NCBI RefSeq assembly: GCF_000003815.2
Contig: NC_049984.1
Location: 11,282,718-11,346,717, forward strand
Length of the DNA stretch: 64,000 nucleotides
DNA from: Branchiostoma floridae
Lineage: Eukaryota; Chordata; Leptocardii; Amphioxiformes; Branchiostomatidae
Direction of reading: 5' to 3'
A program made the position numbers and the translations under genes. Below the pieces are notes generated by a model. The model saw only the letters and a list, made by a program, of their open reading frames with translations. It was not told the DNA's origin and did not search any database. Shown piece after piece: positions 1 through 15,200 of the stretch (its first letter is position 1; each line of letters opens with the position of its first letter).

Positions 1-3000
1 TGGGTTTTGCCTTCCAATACCATGCCCTGCACATGGTGGGCAACAACCCACTGCCCCACAGCCTCTACCTTACTCTTAATAATATTTGCAATATTTTAAG
101 AAAATATGAAACCTATTACGGCAAATGATTAAAAAAAATGATCTTCTGACAGTACGCTTGATTGTAGCCCTATATTCCCCAGAAGCTCCCTTGTTCTTGC
201 TTTAATCTTGTGGCATTGTTTCTGTTGCTAGGCCACTCAAGATGAGAGGGACATTTTTAGACAAATCATCTGTTGCCATAGCAACACAGATCACTCTGCA
301 CAAAGGTCACACACCTAAATATTTGTATGTGGAGTTTTCAGATCAGGAAACAAACAAAAGGAATGTTTCTTAATGCTGTTTACAGATTGGGAAAGATTCG
401 ATAGGATATCTAGAAAACATGCCCCTTGTAAATTATTGAACAAAGTAGTACGTCTCTCAGAAATATCAGCAGCTGTACTAGTTTAAAATAGACTAATAAT
501 AGACATTTGATTGATAACTATAATTTTCTTTTGGAAGGATCTGCTTCGGAATAATGAAAATTGTATTGAATTTGGCCATTTCCGGATGTTCTGACCTAAG
601 AGTGCTGTGGTATTTCTGTGTGGTAGGACAGTGGTGGTAGGATGGGTGGAATTATGCGGCCACAATCCATTGCGATTGTCTGTTGTAATAAAGCATCCTG
701 CGTGACCACAACTGTTCGGACATATTGACCCACTTTTGGACAATAGCCATTCTTCTCATAAAGGTGTTTCTCACATATTGGTATTCAGTGGTGTATTTTC
801 ACACAATAATGTGGGCTATTTTAAGAAATTACGTGTTTTTCCAGGACAAAACTAAAAGTATACTTCTGTTCTGAAGTCACGTGTATGAAACAAAAACTTT
901 GTCCCATTCATAAGAAATGTAGTTCTGTAACCTTAAAATTACAGACTTTACGATGAACGCAAACAACATTACATGGGCTCCCAAGCAATGAGTAGAGGAT
1001 GTGAAAATATTTAAACCTGGAGACTGCCCTGTACTGTGAAAGCACTGTTTTTCAGGCATGTGGAAATGTCAAATAGCACTTTGAATTTGTCATTGTCAAC
1101 ATATGAGATTGAAAAGTTACCACCATGCTTCACATGAAAGCATTCTAACAACCTATATTTCATTTAGCATTCAGTTTAGTGTACTTCCCAGCTTGACTAT
1201 GTTGAGTTGATTTCCCATATTGTTTGGTCTATTGGTTCTACATTTCCCTTAGGTACCCTTTGTTCCTTTGTACACAGAGAGCTTGCAGTACTCTTGGTAT
1301 CAAGTAAGTGTTATAAACAACTCCATTTGTTGTAGCAACAACATCAAGTGATTGTTCACCGCTGTATTGTCGTCAGTCCCAGTACTTGACGTCTTCCTTT
1401 TACCTTTCGCGAGAAAAACTAGATCTCCATGCTCCCTTGGATGAGATTGAATAGGTGCACTTGCTGTATATGTACTTTGTGAAGTGAAGCCTCTGAAACC
1501 TCAGACACCATTAGTCATTACAAGTGGTAACGTTAGCAAAGGTAAATACATTTGAGCCTTAGAAACCCGGAATGGTTTCTCCATAGTATAGATACCAACA
1601 GAATAGATATTATCTTAAATACTACAACAGTAGCTAAGATAATAAGACTAAGAAACTCATTTTTGTAAAAAAAAGTTTATCTCTGGATTTTACATTTGAT
1701 GGTAGAGTGAACTTTTTGTCATTACTGTCGAACAACTGTTATACATACATTGTACATATACAGGATACATTCTTGGCTGTTTGAAGACAATGAAATAGTA
1801 ATAGAGTATATTGTTATGCTGATAGCAATGGCAACCTCTCTTTTACTGTTACATGTACATGCCATTACTGACTCTGTCCCAAATCCTCTTTAATTCGTGC
1901 ATTTCCCTACCTTCCTTACCTGACCGGTACCACCAACAGATTGTAGCCCTCCTGTTGTTGGTAAGAAATCCTGCCAACACATTAAGCTAGGTGTTCAGCA
2001 TTTGTTTTTGTAGGTTCAGGTGTTTTTCACAGGCAATAGACTCCACACACTCCCCATGGTATGTTATGACAAGAATCGTGTTGGCCTTTACTAATTGCAG
2101 TGGTCTCTGTCCTCGGTTCCCAAGGCGAAAACATCCTTTGTTAACATAAACCATCCAGGACAAAAGTGTTTGTTTTTCCAAGCAGCTGTTTTGGGAAGCA
2201 TCGATCCTTGATTGGTGTACACAAGGTTGAGAACTAGACAAGTGCTGGTAACGCTTGTTCACCTTAATCCACGGGGTAACCTTTATCCGTGGCATTTAAA
2301 ATCGGGGTACAGTATTTCGTAATATCCAGTGGATGGACAGTGGTTTCAAATTGCAATTTTTTTTCAAAATATTGCACTATAAAACCGCCGTCCGTGTACC
2401 CCATATCCATAAAGACAAGGGTGATACTAATGTTGCTGTTAGGGCGGTCGTGTCCTTTCCCTGGGGTTTTGTTTGTCTTATTAAATTGGAAACTTCATAC
2501 TTTGCAAACATTTTTTATGGAAATGATAATTGCTGACTTAACACTTAGTTGTGTATTAGAATAAAGTTGTAAGCTTAGCGAGTACAGAATATGATGCCCT
2601 TTACAGTAAAAAGAAAGCAAGAGAGTCATTCTAAATTCAAACATACAATAATATTAATAACTACACACATGCACTCCATCTGATGTATGCGGTCATACAA
2701 TGTATCCTTATGTCAGTGTCATGTGTCAGCAAATTGCTATATTCTCTTGTTGTTGTCTTTCTGAGTTTGGTAAATGTTCAACAACATATTCTATCCACTT
2801 GTGTATAATTACAGTAAACAAAAGGTAGTTGCATAGTTAAATGTTAGATTCTTTAAACTGAATAAGGTAAATTGTACATTCAAACCTGTACAACTGATCA
2901 CCTGTACAAAAAAGACCACCTGGCCAATGTGACTCCTTTGCAGTGGTATTTTTTTCATTAAGCTGGGCAACCCTGGATAAATGATGACAGAAAATGAGAT

Positions 3001-3201
3001 TAAATAAGAGGCATTTCGAATCCTGTCAATAGTGACCACCTGCCCACATAGACCAAGTTTTATTGGTCCGCTGAGAGGTCTTCTTTGGAAGTTTTTATTG
3101 TTTACACTTGCCAATATTACAATATGGTATACATGTATTTATATGCAATACTTTGTATGACAAATGTAAAACCTGTTTGTACTTTTGTTCCCTTTGTACA
3201 G
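1..3201. other. Presumed ANKS6 intron sequence, no exon seen
   Basis: No exon could be supported here on either strand. The first recognisable ANKS6 exon (3202) starts mid-protein in phase 1, so the exons for the earlier ankyrin repeats should lie upstream of the window. The only structure I see is a dispersed repeat at about 2890-3090, described separately. The short open frames have no recognisable protein and no splice context. Confidence 0.6.
2890..3090. repeat. Dispersed repeat, copy 1 (relative at 62530-62665)
   Basis: Shares with 62530-62665 the ordered blocks GAATCCT, AGTnACCAnCTGnCCACATA, TAGACCA, TTTTATTGGTCC and TTTGGnAAGTTT. It is diverged, noncoding and probably a DNA-transposon relic. 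Confidence 0.5.
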
Positions 3202-6200
3202 TTACTGATGAGGAGACCAAACCTGACATCATAGAATCTGCCAAAACAGGTCAGACCAACATCTATTTTCTCCCTAGTAGTAGGATGTGTTATGTTGTCA
3301 ATAGAGCTTGGGGGATTTTTAACGAATTATGTCACAAACCAACCAACCTAAAAGTTATACTATATACCAACACAAATTTGACAAAATTACTTCTCTACTT
3401 TGACCATAGTTGTCTTTGGTAGTCAGTGCTTTCTTTTACTTCTCTGTAGACGTTTCAACGACTATTCTGTTGTCTTCATCTGTGCATAATGAATAGTTTG
3501 TATAAGTGCTAAGTAAACATGTCATGTCAGTGCAAATGAAAGAATATGTTGTGCCATTATATATTTGTTGTGTACCGAAGAAGACTATGTTCAATTGATT
3601 TACCAACCAGATGAAACTATCCGCAGATACGTCTCTACAGTAAAAATATACTAGACATGGAAAGCCTTTGTATTTCACTGTACTGAAGTGTTTTGCAGAC
3701 TAAGACACAAATCTTGCAATCTATATGAGGCGCGTGTTATTTCTACAGTAACATAATTCTGCCACCCTGAAAAATGCATCTTAAGAGACTTCCAACTCAG
3801 CCTGTCCTAGTATAATGCACACCAGCATATGTGAACAGTGCATGCCCGGGGCTTGCTACTCTAGTTTTTGGATCTTTCAAAGATGCGGTTTTTCAAAGTC
3901 GCAAATATATGTAACCCTTTGGATAAATGTCAATGGGGGTTACTTGGAAAGTGTTGGGATAAAAGATGGATAGGAAGAAAACCCCACAACAGCAGCATGA
4001 CTCATGACTAGCCTGGTACCCTGCCGTATTATAGCTCCCAAGTCTCTTCTGTCCTCTTGTGGAGAGAAGCTGTAATACGGCGGGATACCAGGCTACAGCA
4101 TTACTGGGGTAGTTCATTCACCTCACACAATAGTTAACATGCATGTTGACTCAAGGGATGCTATCATACACCTGTAATCCTACCTAATCTGTGCTTTCCA
4201 CTTGTGGGGTTTTGTAGAGTTGTGTACCATGCATGATATTTCTTAGAAGTGTACCTGGGCCAAAGAAAAAAATGTGTTGGTTTAGGTAAAGCCAGAATAA
4301 GGCTAAATTGTCATATGTGTTAGATTGTACTGTCATGCTTTATACTAAGTATACCTTAAAAATAGATAGATATTCCTAATAATACTTTTTTGCTACTAAG
4401 TTGCATTGTGTCTTATGAACCCCCGGCACGGTTTGAATGGAGCCATTTCAGGACAATTAGTACCCAGCATTGTCCGGGAACATCTCTCACCATTGTGCGT
4501 AGATTCTGTGCCTGGGGGGCACCCAGGACGGCCAACCCACACATCAATAACATGGCGTGCGTAAACGGTAGGCTTGCGTGATGTCATAGCCACGGAGAGA
4601 AGGCGGGCAGATCACGCCAATTGTGCATAAAAGGCCGTGCTTAGAGGGGGAGAAGAATGGGTTCATTCTTTGATGTCAGTGCACTTATACAATGGTGTGT
4701 CTGGAAGACATTTGTGTCATGTCTGATTATGAAAGGCCATGGTTTTCAACTTGTAGCTGACAGCATAGACTTTACAGCCTCTTTTACTTGCTTTCCAGCT
4801 AAAATAGTTTCAGGAGTGTATGTAATCAGACAAAGCTTGTTGATAGTTTTAGTTGCAACGTTGCTGACACAGAACAGGTTTTACCAATTATAGATAATGA
4901 CGGTGCAGATTTTTAATCCTTGGAACAATATATTCTTTTGCTCAGTTTTCTTTTTTTTGTCAGCAAATGATAGCCAATGCCAGCATAGGCAACTGGCACA
5001 TTTAAAACCATAGATGTATTACAGGTATGAAAAAAAGCCACAGTAGTACCTGCAGTGGAGCTCAAACTAGTGAACAACTTCTGCTGTCATATAAATTTTA
5101 TCATTTCACATACAGAGACTCTAGGAGGGAATTAGTAATGACCTTAATGATTATGAACCAATATTTGTCTAGTCATTTAGTTACATGCAATTGAATAAAA
5201 GTTTAAATTCCTACTACCACTATTATCAACCTATGACCCAGTTGGAACACACAGTAGAATTTCAGGTCTGTAAGTTTTTTGAATCCAGTCAGTAGATAAT
5301 GACAATGTGCCTAATTATCATGCAGGGACTAATGTTACCTTTTCCTCAGGCAGATATTCATGTCCTCTGCAAATCCCGCTGTGCAGGAGTGCCAAGACAC
5401 TTTTTTCATGTGTAAAGAGAACGCGTCTCAGAGCCAGGCACATGTTAGTATGCGTTTAACTTGGAGGTTGTTTTTCATTGTAACTTTTTCTGAAAGTTTA
5501 TTATTTTCGACACCGTTTCTTGCTTCTTCACACAGGGGACATCTGATTTTTTCTGATTATGATTAGAGTCCATTACAATCAGACTTTTGATATTTCTGCC
5601 CGCATTTGCGGCAAAACTGCCCACTTATGTTGAAAATGTGGTCAAATGCAGAGACACAATGCCTGCAAGCCAAGACAGTCCGGCTCTGAAGGGACTCCAA
5701 GACAATTTGCCGCGCAATGTGTGCAAAGAGGGGTTTGCTGAGATGTCTCCATGAAAGTCGTCTAAAGACAGCTTTAACGTTTTTATTGTAAAGCGGATCT
5801 AAGTTTTTCTTTGCATCTTTTACTTCAAGTTCTGGCCTTTCATTCCCAAGGAGGTCAATGACAAGAACGTTTTATAAGACTGATAACTTGTACCTGTTTT
5901 ACCAAATGTTAGTAACTTAACGAACTAATGCAATTGAACAAGTTCCCCGGGGCGCCATGACTCAGTACGAAAGCGGGAGCCACCTTCGTAAGTGGCTACG
6001 TCATACCCCGGGTAGAAATGTCAGCACGTGGGGCAGCCAGCCGTGAAGACGTCACCACAATAACGGGATGCCTTCTGCCCGACAGCGCGTGAATGTCTCC
6101 GTTGTCGCAGACAAACTTTGTTGGGGTGTACGGCAAATGTCAGGGCAGGAAAGTTCACTCCGAGTTTGGGATGTCCATTGTTTGTGTGCGTTTGATTGGC

Positions 6201-9200
6201 ACCCGGGTCACAGCACAGGGTGAATGAGACCTATTGTGTTTTGGCCGGTCTGGTTATCACACACGTAATCCAGGTTGTTCTGGTTTTGTTGGATGATCTT
6301 GGAACTAAGTTTAACTCTGGTACCAGATTAGCTCCCAGAGTCAGAATGTAGTGATTCGTACACAATGTTTGAACATGTAATGTCCACAGCCAAATATGAG
6401 GATTTAGAACACTTGTGACTGGCTCTCTCAAAATAGATTTTGGAATATGGATGTCAAAAGGTCAACGTATTCAAACATGCTCATCCAGATATCCTATACC
6501 ATAACATTTTCCTCCCCCAGCCAGTGAGATACATGTACATTTGTATTTTCATTATGTACTATGTATGTGTAACGTTGAAACAAAAATGATTTTTTGGCTG
6601 CTTTACCAATCTACCTACTTGGTAGATGCTACTTTATCCAAGATGATCCATTTTCCATGCACATGATAAAGAATAAATTTATTCTATTATATGTACTGCC
6701 AGGTATTTAATGTCACAACTTTCCAACATCTGACAGGTAACATCAAAAGAATAAAAGAGCTCCTGCTTGAAGACAGCAGTCTTCGAGATGCGTCCTGTAC
6801 ACAGGAGGGAGGGGCCACGCCGCTCATGTTCGCAGCCATGCACGGTCACATGGCCGTCGTGCAGCTTCTGGTGGAGAAGGGTGCCGACATCAACAAACAG
6901 GACAACATCAGTGGATGGACAGCACTCATGCAGGCTGTCTACTATGGGTACACCTTTCATGCTTACTTCTTGCTGTCGACAAACAAAAATTAGTTAATAT
7001 TAGTTCTATTACTTAATAGTTATTCCAATGTAGCTAATGTCATAAGCAAAATGAGTTGTACGACTTTCAAACTTTATGTCTCTGAATTGCATTGACTTCT
7101 TCAGCTCATGGTACATGTATATGTTTACATTGCATGGTGACTTGACTTTCTGTGTTGGTCAGAAAAGGCTCTAGCTAATCATAAATGTTATGTTCCTGTT
7201 TTTCCTTCTGCAGGAAGAAAGCGGTCGCAAAATACCTGATAACAGCAGGTGCTGACGTCAACATCCAGGCCATGAATGGCTGTACAGCCTTTGACATGGC
7301 TTCACTGATAGGTAGGCTAGATTTATATTGGCCTCTGTGTTTATTACTGTAGGGTGGATTGATGCTGACTGATCGTGATTAGCAGTTCAACCAATGATAG
7401 CACAACAATTAGCAGTTTGACTTATGAGTAAGTGGCTGCCTGTCCGACAAAAGTTTTTATTTTGCATATCTATGTTTTGTAGCCGCCACGCATTAACCTA
7501 TGATGCAAGCGAATGATTGATTGATGTTTTGACAGACCTCGGCAGCTGTCGTACATGTAGCTGTAGACAGCAAACTTACAACCACTGTGAATGCTCCATT
7601 TTCTCCTGCCCACAAAATTAGACCAAGTTACTATAGCTGTTGTATGGTACCATATGTCTTAGTGACCCACACTACCTGAACCTGTACCTGTATTTGTAAT
7701 CTGTATTTGTAATCTGTAGCTGCTATCTGTATTTCCGTTGTCCCTTAATTAGAAAACAACACTGATACTAATGTAGATTGAGCCTTTTTGAAGTTTTTCT
7801 ATGTGATGGTCACATTCTTAGTCTGAAGAAGTTTTCCTGGTGTTGTTGACACAGATGACATTGACACTGAGCTGGTGAGGTTGCTGGCTGCAAAGGCAAT
7901 GAAAGTCAACAAGCCACAGAAAGGTAGGTATTCATGATTCTCTGTTGATGTTTTCACTCCATTTTGACTTTGTTTACATATTCAGAATACAAAAGATGTG
8001 GTAGGATATGTACATTGTAGTCTCTACCAGACTCCATAGGTTGCTGGAATAACAGTCAAATTGACCAAATATACAGAATGATATGTAAGAGAAGTTTGGA
8101 GAACAGCTTTCAACCTATTGAGTCTAGAAAAAAAGACTAAGATATGTAGAAATAGTTGAACACTGAAATGGAAAGATATCTGCCAACTGTTTGTCTAGAC
8201 ACTCATCAAGGACATCAAATGTAACTCTAAGATTAATGTTGGCACTCTAATTGTTGCAATTTATGGTCACAAAAGTCACAGTGGCCTTGCCTCTGGGGTT
8301 ATCAAGGCAAGGGTACAGATGTATGCTTTGTCTGTTGGTGTTAATGTGTCCTTGATTGTCTAATACATGTTGCTTAGCCTGTATGTTGCTTCTTGTAATG
8401 TATGCCCTGTCTTTGTGGTGATGTTTGTGTGACCCCCAAGCATTAGCTGTTGGGCTTAACGTACATGTATTTAGCAACATTTGCGTATTTCTGGAGGTAC
8501 ATTTATCTAAAAAAACCTTCATCCCCAGACAAACGTTTAAAAACTGCTTCCCGAAGAATGCAAACAGCACCAACTACGCTCAAAATGAGCCTGTCTGCTA
8601 TATCTGCTTTGAGATATGTGAATGTAGACCGTTTTTATTAGGAGGTACTGGCTTAGAGACTGTTCTAAGACTTCATCGGAGTATTTTCTTTCTTCAGAGC
8701 ACCAGTGCATATGTCACATGCACTACAGTTGTGCCTTTATCCTTTCCGAAGGTCAATGTAGAATTTATCAAAAACAGATAACACACATTTTTATGCCATT
8801 TGTTAAGTTGTTGGATCACTGCACAAGAAATTAAGTTAAGCTAGCATTGTTTTCTTATTCAACACTTAGGGAGATCCTCAGCTTGGATTACACCTTCTAC
8901 TAGCAGCTCCAACTCCAAAGCTGCCCTCAACGGTGGAAACATATCTTCAAAGTAAGTGAAAAACCTAGTCAAGTAATGTATGGCCACCATACTGAATTAG
9001 AAAGCATGTAACACATCATAATTGTTGGTTTGTCTTGTCAGACAGTATTGATAAAATGGTTTACTTGTATTGATCAGTGGTAATGAAGTGGTATTTTGTC
9101 TTAATTGTCTCCTTTTGTTCCTTCATAGCACTGAGGAGAATGTGAGAGGCTTGAGGGTGAGTTACTCGACTACCTTTGATAACAAGATTTCAAATGTAGT

Positions 9201-12200
9201 ATTTATAGCCTTTCATTCAAAGGGTTATGCCACAGAATAGTTTCAATCAAAGGCAACGGTCTGGGCATACAAAATGCTTGCCGAAAGAGAAATCATATTC
9301 AGAAAAAATTGTGAAAAGGCTGTGAAAAGACTTGAGAGAGAAAAAACCTTCCTTGCAGATTCTGGTGTGTAAAAGTTATTTGTGTAAAGATAGTTTTTCT
9401 GATTACTTTCTCCCAAGGCATAAATAATCTGACGTTTCTATGTCAGCTGTCAAAACAAATTGAGTTGAAGACTCTCATGTTCAGCACAAGTCATCAGAAA
9501 TCTGACAGCAGTGGCAGAATATCCAATTTACTGATGTCACCTGGTAGAAGCAAGTGTTATTAGGCTGAAAATGAGATGTATTTGGGTCGGCCTCTCACAT
9601 CAGACTGTTCAAACCATTCGTCTGTAAGAGTAAATTGCGTGGGACATCAGTGACTGTTGTGTAACAGAAAAAAATGTGAAACATCAATCTCTGTCATGTC
9701 TCTGTTGAAAATTCATCCATCAGTTCCATGATCAATAAGTTAGGTCCAAGGTCATTTCTTTGTTGCTCTTTGTAAATATTTTAATATTAAAGATGGTCAT
9801 TCTGAAATTTTAGAGGAAGTTTTTTTCTCTACTGTGATACATGTGTACAACTTAGAAAATAATCGACACGGCTGGAGCCTACGTAAATTATTATTGATAC
9901 CATTCATTAAAGGACAGTGCAAGGTGATTGCAAATATAACATACTTATTATTGATAACAGATTTTTTCTGTAAGGTACATGTATAACACATGTATCTCCT
10001 TTGAATTGAATTATTAATGTTTCATCATTTAATCTCATAGTCGTGGTGGAACCGGATGTCAAATCGCTTCCGAAATCTGAAGATCACACGGACGTTGAGG
10101 GGCATTAACAAGTTGACTCCCTTCAATGATGAAGAGGACATAAACGACATGACTCTACGTAGCCCACAACAACAAGAAAGTGCCAACATACAAGAGCAGC
10201 CCAAAAGGACGATAACTAGTGGTAAATGATAAGAACCTACATGTGTATTTTTGCTTCCCTCGTCACTACATATAGCAAAAAAAATAGGCAGGTAATTGAT
10301 AGATATGTTTAAAAAGAAAACTTGAAATGCGTCACCTCAAGTTCCATTAATGATATGCACAGCCTAAGAGTTAATATCTAGTTGATTTTTCGTTAATTGT
10401 CTATCACTTGCATGAACGTGACTTAGGACATAAACCATGACTTAGAGCAATACTGGCTGGTTCTACTTTGCACTGCAGCTAGGTTTTGCTGCTCAAGTGT
10501 GAAGAATGTAGTCCCGGACATGACTGAGTTTGTATTCTCCCCCTCACTTGTATGCTGCTAATGCTAAGTATGATTATTTTCTTTTTGTAGCCTTCAACAG
10601 CATAGGTGACTCAGGAATGGGTAGCAGTTCTCTCTACACTATGGTAAGTACTCAACATCACCATCTTATAAAGAATAGATTATAACACATGTAGCTGTTA
10701 GTAGATATTTGTAGAGACAATATAAACAAGACTATAGAATTACTGTTGAAATGTAACATGCCAATGCCAAGTGCAAGAAATGTCTACAGATGCAGTAATG
10801 TTACTTTTTCAGTAGACAGGAATGATATGATACTGATTATTTATTTATGATGTATATGCATTGCACAAGCATTGTCACAGGTTATGGAATTTGGTTTCAT
10901 GCAATTTTTTTATAGATGATACGTACGTGTGGAAATTGTTTAGTACTGACAACTGACTCACATGCAACATGCAGAGGTCCACTTTGCAGGTACTGTATCC
11001 TAATCTTTTTCTTTATATTTCCACAGAATTTGAACTCAGGCCCAGCCTCCAAACTGCCCAATGATATGTTACTGCCAGTCATCCCTCCCTTCCTGCCGCC
11101 TCCAACTTTTGAGTTGAACAATACAGACAGACCGCGCATGATGTATGGGTCAAGAACATCACTATCAGGAAGCAATGGGGTAAGAAAGCTATATGTTTTA
11201 AGTTAGTATTAGTAACATGGTTAAGACACAGAAACTGCATTATAGGTTCTGGAAAAGCGATTTTCAACACAAAAATTAGACTTACCCAATTTTTCAACTG
11301 AACAGCTCCAGTCTTTGTCAAGGAATGAATAATCCACTGCTTTTGTGACGTCACATTATGCAGATTACACAAGTGACTCAGTGGATCATAAGTTTATGAA
11401 AGTCTATGGAACCTACCATCTCTGTTAAGGTATGGTTGTAAGGCTCTAATATAGATGGCATCTTTAATCCCTCTGGCAAAAAAAGTCTGGCTCTGTGTCC
11501 AGGATTCTCACTTCGTCCAGTGTGACCAAGTGTCCAGATGACTCTACAATTATGTGTTGAGACACTTCTGAGGTTGTTTGCAAAATGTTCATGCGAATAT
11601 TTCTTGATTCCAGAGCTCCAGTAACAAGACGCTCCTGAGACCAAGCCGTTTCCTTGCGACGTCGGGAAGTACCCACACCAGCCCCAACAACTCCTCCCAC
11701 TTCCACACCCACAGCCCCACCTCCTCGGGCGGGGCCAGTACTGTCAGCGGCATCTTCCCTCCATCCAGGAGAAACGTCCTTACCGGATTTGGGGGAGGTT
11801 CGCTAGGTGGGATCACGCTTTGTTTTTACAGTTTAAAGTTTTCTGTGAGGCATATCAAGCTACATTGTATTGTAATTCACTGTTAATTGCACCTACACGT
11901 AGCTCTAATGCAATATTAAAATTTTGGCGGTAAATTCTATGTGAATCGTAATTGGCGGCTTTAATTCTCAGAAGCAGTATTCGTTATCCTGAATTCATTG
12001 TTAAGCTAAAGCTGTCAGAAACGAACATCTTTCACAGACCCCAAGAAATACATACAATGGTTCTAAAAAAATCGCCACTTGAACAAAGTTCCCCTGAAGC
12101 AATGCCAATGTTTATTCTCTTGTTTGTCCACAGCCCCCATCCCTGGCCAGGTGTCGTACCCAGACACAGGTTTCCTCCCTCACATCACGTCTCCCAACAA

Positions 12201-15200
12201 GAGAAACACGGCCAGATCACCTGCCCAGTCCATCAACATCCCCAGGTACGCCCAGCAAACTAATTACTTCTTAATTGTCTATATGTGCTTAAGATGTTGT
12301 TTATACTACATACATCAGCAAGGATCACATTTGAGCATTATAATGTATAGCAAGGCTCACGCTAGACAAAGTTACAATATGTCATAGGTCACAGGCAACA
12401 GTGTTTTAAACTTTTTTCATGGTTGATACAGAGTAGAAGTCATGGGAAAACAAGGTGTGCCAATTTACAACAGTCCGGCTGTTTTGACTGTTTACGACAG
12501 TTGCGTGTGATGTACAGATTACGTCTGTAATTTGTGGCAGTTACCTGAATGAGTAACGCTTCTGGCAGGCAGCCAACATGAAGAGTTGAGGACTTTTACG
12601 TGTTGGCCTTTTCATGTCTTCACGGGAGAGGGTTTAATGTCTCCTGTGATAGCTATCCAGACAGTAGTCATTATGTCCTAATGTTCTTTGGAAAGCATTG
12701 ATTACTCATTGCCATCTTTACAATACAAAGAAACAAGCTTATCAGAAAGTCTTGTAATGTAGCGGAAGTAATCAAGCTTGTGCCGATACGACTGGTTCTC
12801 TACATGACCTCACCATTGGTGGGCCTTTATGTGTGCTGAATAAGGAGGGATAAGTACTAAAATGTAGGTCAGAGGGCAAGAGATAGCCCTGCTGGACACT
12901 CTGGACAAAAATAGGTAATCCCAGTCAAGTGTTGTCAATCCTAACGTACAGGAGTATGCAGATCTTTCTGATAGCTACTACTAATTACCCCCCTCCCTCG
13001 TACCTTCTGGCTATGGGATACATTGAGTGCGACAGCACATAAAAACACTGCCTGTTCTTGTACACCCCCTTTTACTAGAGGGCGCCACCGCACTGTGACC
13101 GCTGAATGATCGAAGATTTGACAGTTTCCTTAACAAATGTCATAGATAAGCATTTCTAACGTTTTGTGAGTTTTGTTGTCTTCTTATAATCATACTTAAA
13201 CAAGATCACCATCTAGTGGAAAGGGGATCTTACCACTGCAATACAGATAAAGCCAGGATTAAATAGGATTTCCTTATGATCTTTAATGCGCAGAATTCTA
13301 AAGAAAGCCAAGTTTTGATTGGGACGGAGATTGGGATGAAGTATTTTCCAGAAGGTTGCTCATGTATGTAAGCCTGTCTAATATGGGCTTTGAATGATGG
13401 CTATTTTGGGATGTAACACAAAAAAAAACAGAACTTCAGTTTAAGAGCCAATAGAATGCCTGGTACAGGCTTTGAATTCTTATTTTACCTTTATTGAATG
13501 ATGGTTTTTTTGGGAAGTAACACAAATAACCGAACTACAGTTTAAGAGCTAATAGAATGTCTGGTACAGGCTTTGAATTCTTGCTATTTTGGGCATGTAA
13601 TAGGAAGGATTAAACTACTGCCTGAGAAGCAATAAATTTGCACATTTACACCTAGAATTATGCCCATACCACTCAACTACTGACAGATAATGGTAAAACT
13701 TAAAATGTAGGATAATTATCATACTATAAGTGAATACTAACCATTATTACAATGAATTTTAGTGATGTATGTTTTATGCCACTTCTTGCCATGCTAGCGT
13801 GGTTTTGAGCCAGGAGATGTGAGTCATTCACCCTTTGCCATCTATCTGTCATTGTCTGTTTTTCCTGTAATGATATGCATGTTTGTTTGCATGCCCTTGT
13901 TGTCAAATATGTTTCTACAAAATGAAAATATCTCAGATTTCATCATTGCACCAAATTGAACATTTTATATAGTCACTTATTACACATCTGTAGTTACAAT
14001 TGAATAAACACATTAGTCTTGAAAGATATTTCATTACATGTAGAAGGAAACAATACTATTAAAGAGCATAACACGTAACTGGAGAATTGCTTTTTCCAGT
14101 GTATTGTTGCCAGTTCATTCTAGTAACACTGAAGAAGAGTGATGGATGTCCCTCAAACTGTCCGGAAGTAATCCTTGTAATGTTATGCAATATTAGAGAT
14201 TGATATTTTTTTAAATAATTACAAGTAATTCTGGATGTTGATTACCTCGTACTAAACACGATGTTCTCTCGTGATCAGTGGATCCTCCCCAAACCATGCG
14301 GTTGAGTCGTTACCACCGATAAACCCGCATTCGTCGAGCCGATTCCTATCGCCACCGATCAGCCCCAGTTCCTCCTTCTCTGCATCGACCATCCACAGCT
14401 CAGACTCCAGCGAGAACGGCAAGTTCCTGACTCCGCCCATGAGCCCGTCATTTTCCTTTTCATCTACCTCTACTCTCCGCCGCGGGAGTGGCGACTCCGG
14501 GCTCTTCCTAACGCCCCCCATGACTCCGCTGTACTCCCCCTCCCCCACACCGAGCGATCAGTACCTCACCCCGCCCCACAGCCCCATGTTCTCCTCTACA
14601 TCCACCCTGCGTGGGGACGACGCACACTCCCCAGACTATTACACCCCTCCACACAGTCCCCAGGTGCACGTTATACACTACTACCCAGACCGCCAATGGT
14701 ACTCCCAGATGCCAGCATCACAGCCCCAGTGGACAGACTTACCCGGGGCTGTGCCGACCTCCTCTCCGACCATACAGCACCCACAGCCCCCCCTCCGATC
14801 GCTGTCCCACGTGACTCTCCCCGCCATATCGGCTGCCCAGATGTTGTTAACCAGGCAGGAGAGTAGAGAGGGTCAGATCTGCTCCACGTGCTCACAAGTC
14901 ATCCCCTCGCCGGAGATGTCCAGGAGAGCGAGCAGTGTTTCGGTCGTGTCCTCCGTGGTGTCCTCACCGTCGGGTGTCTTCTACACGTCTTCTCCGGGAA
15001 GTTCCCCTGAGTCTTCCATGCAACACGGATCGGACGAGGGAACGCCTCGCCCACAGAGAAGGGGCCTGTATCCCGTAAGTCGTCCATCGTACTCCCAAGG
15101 AGGGCTGTACTACCCAGAGCCTCAGCCAGGTCCATCGGCAACAGATGTTAGAGTCTGTGCTGAACAGAACAAGGAAACTATGGTTCCAAGGAGGAGTTCC

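Noticed and set aside
4420-4660. GC-rich stretch with a TATA-like CATAAAAGG before a 78-residue ORF
   Set aside because: The ORF resembles nothing and no other promoter feature supports it. More likely an old repeat.
8425-8781. 118-residue ORF in an ANKS6 intron
   Set aside because: No conserved motif; ANKS6 phases close without it (7923 to 8870).
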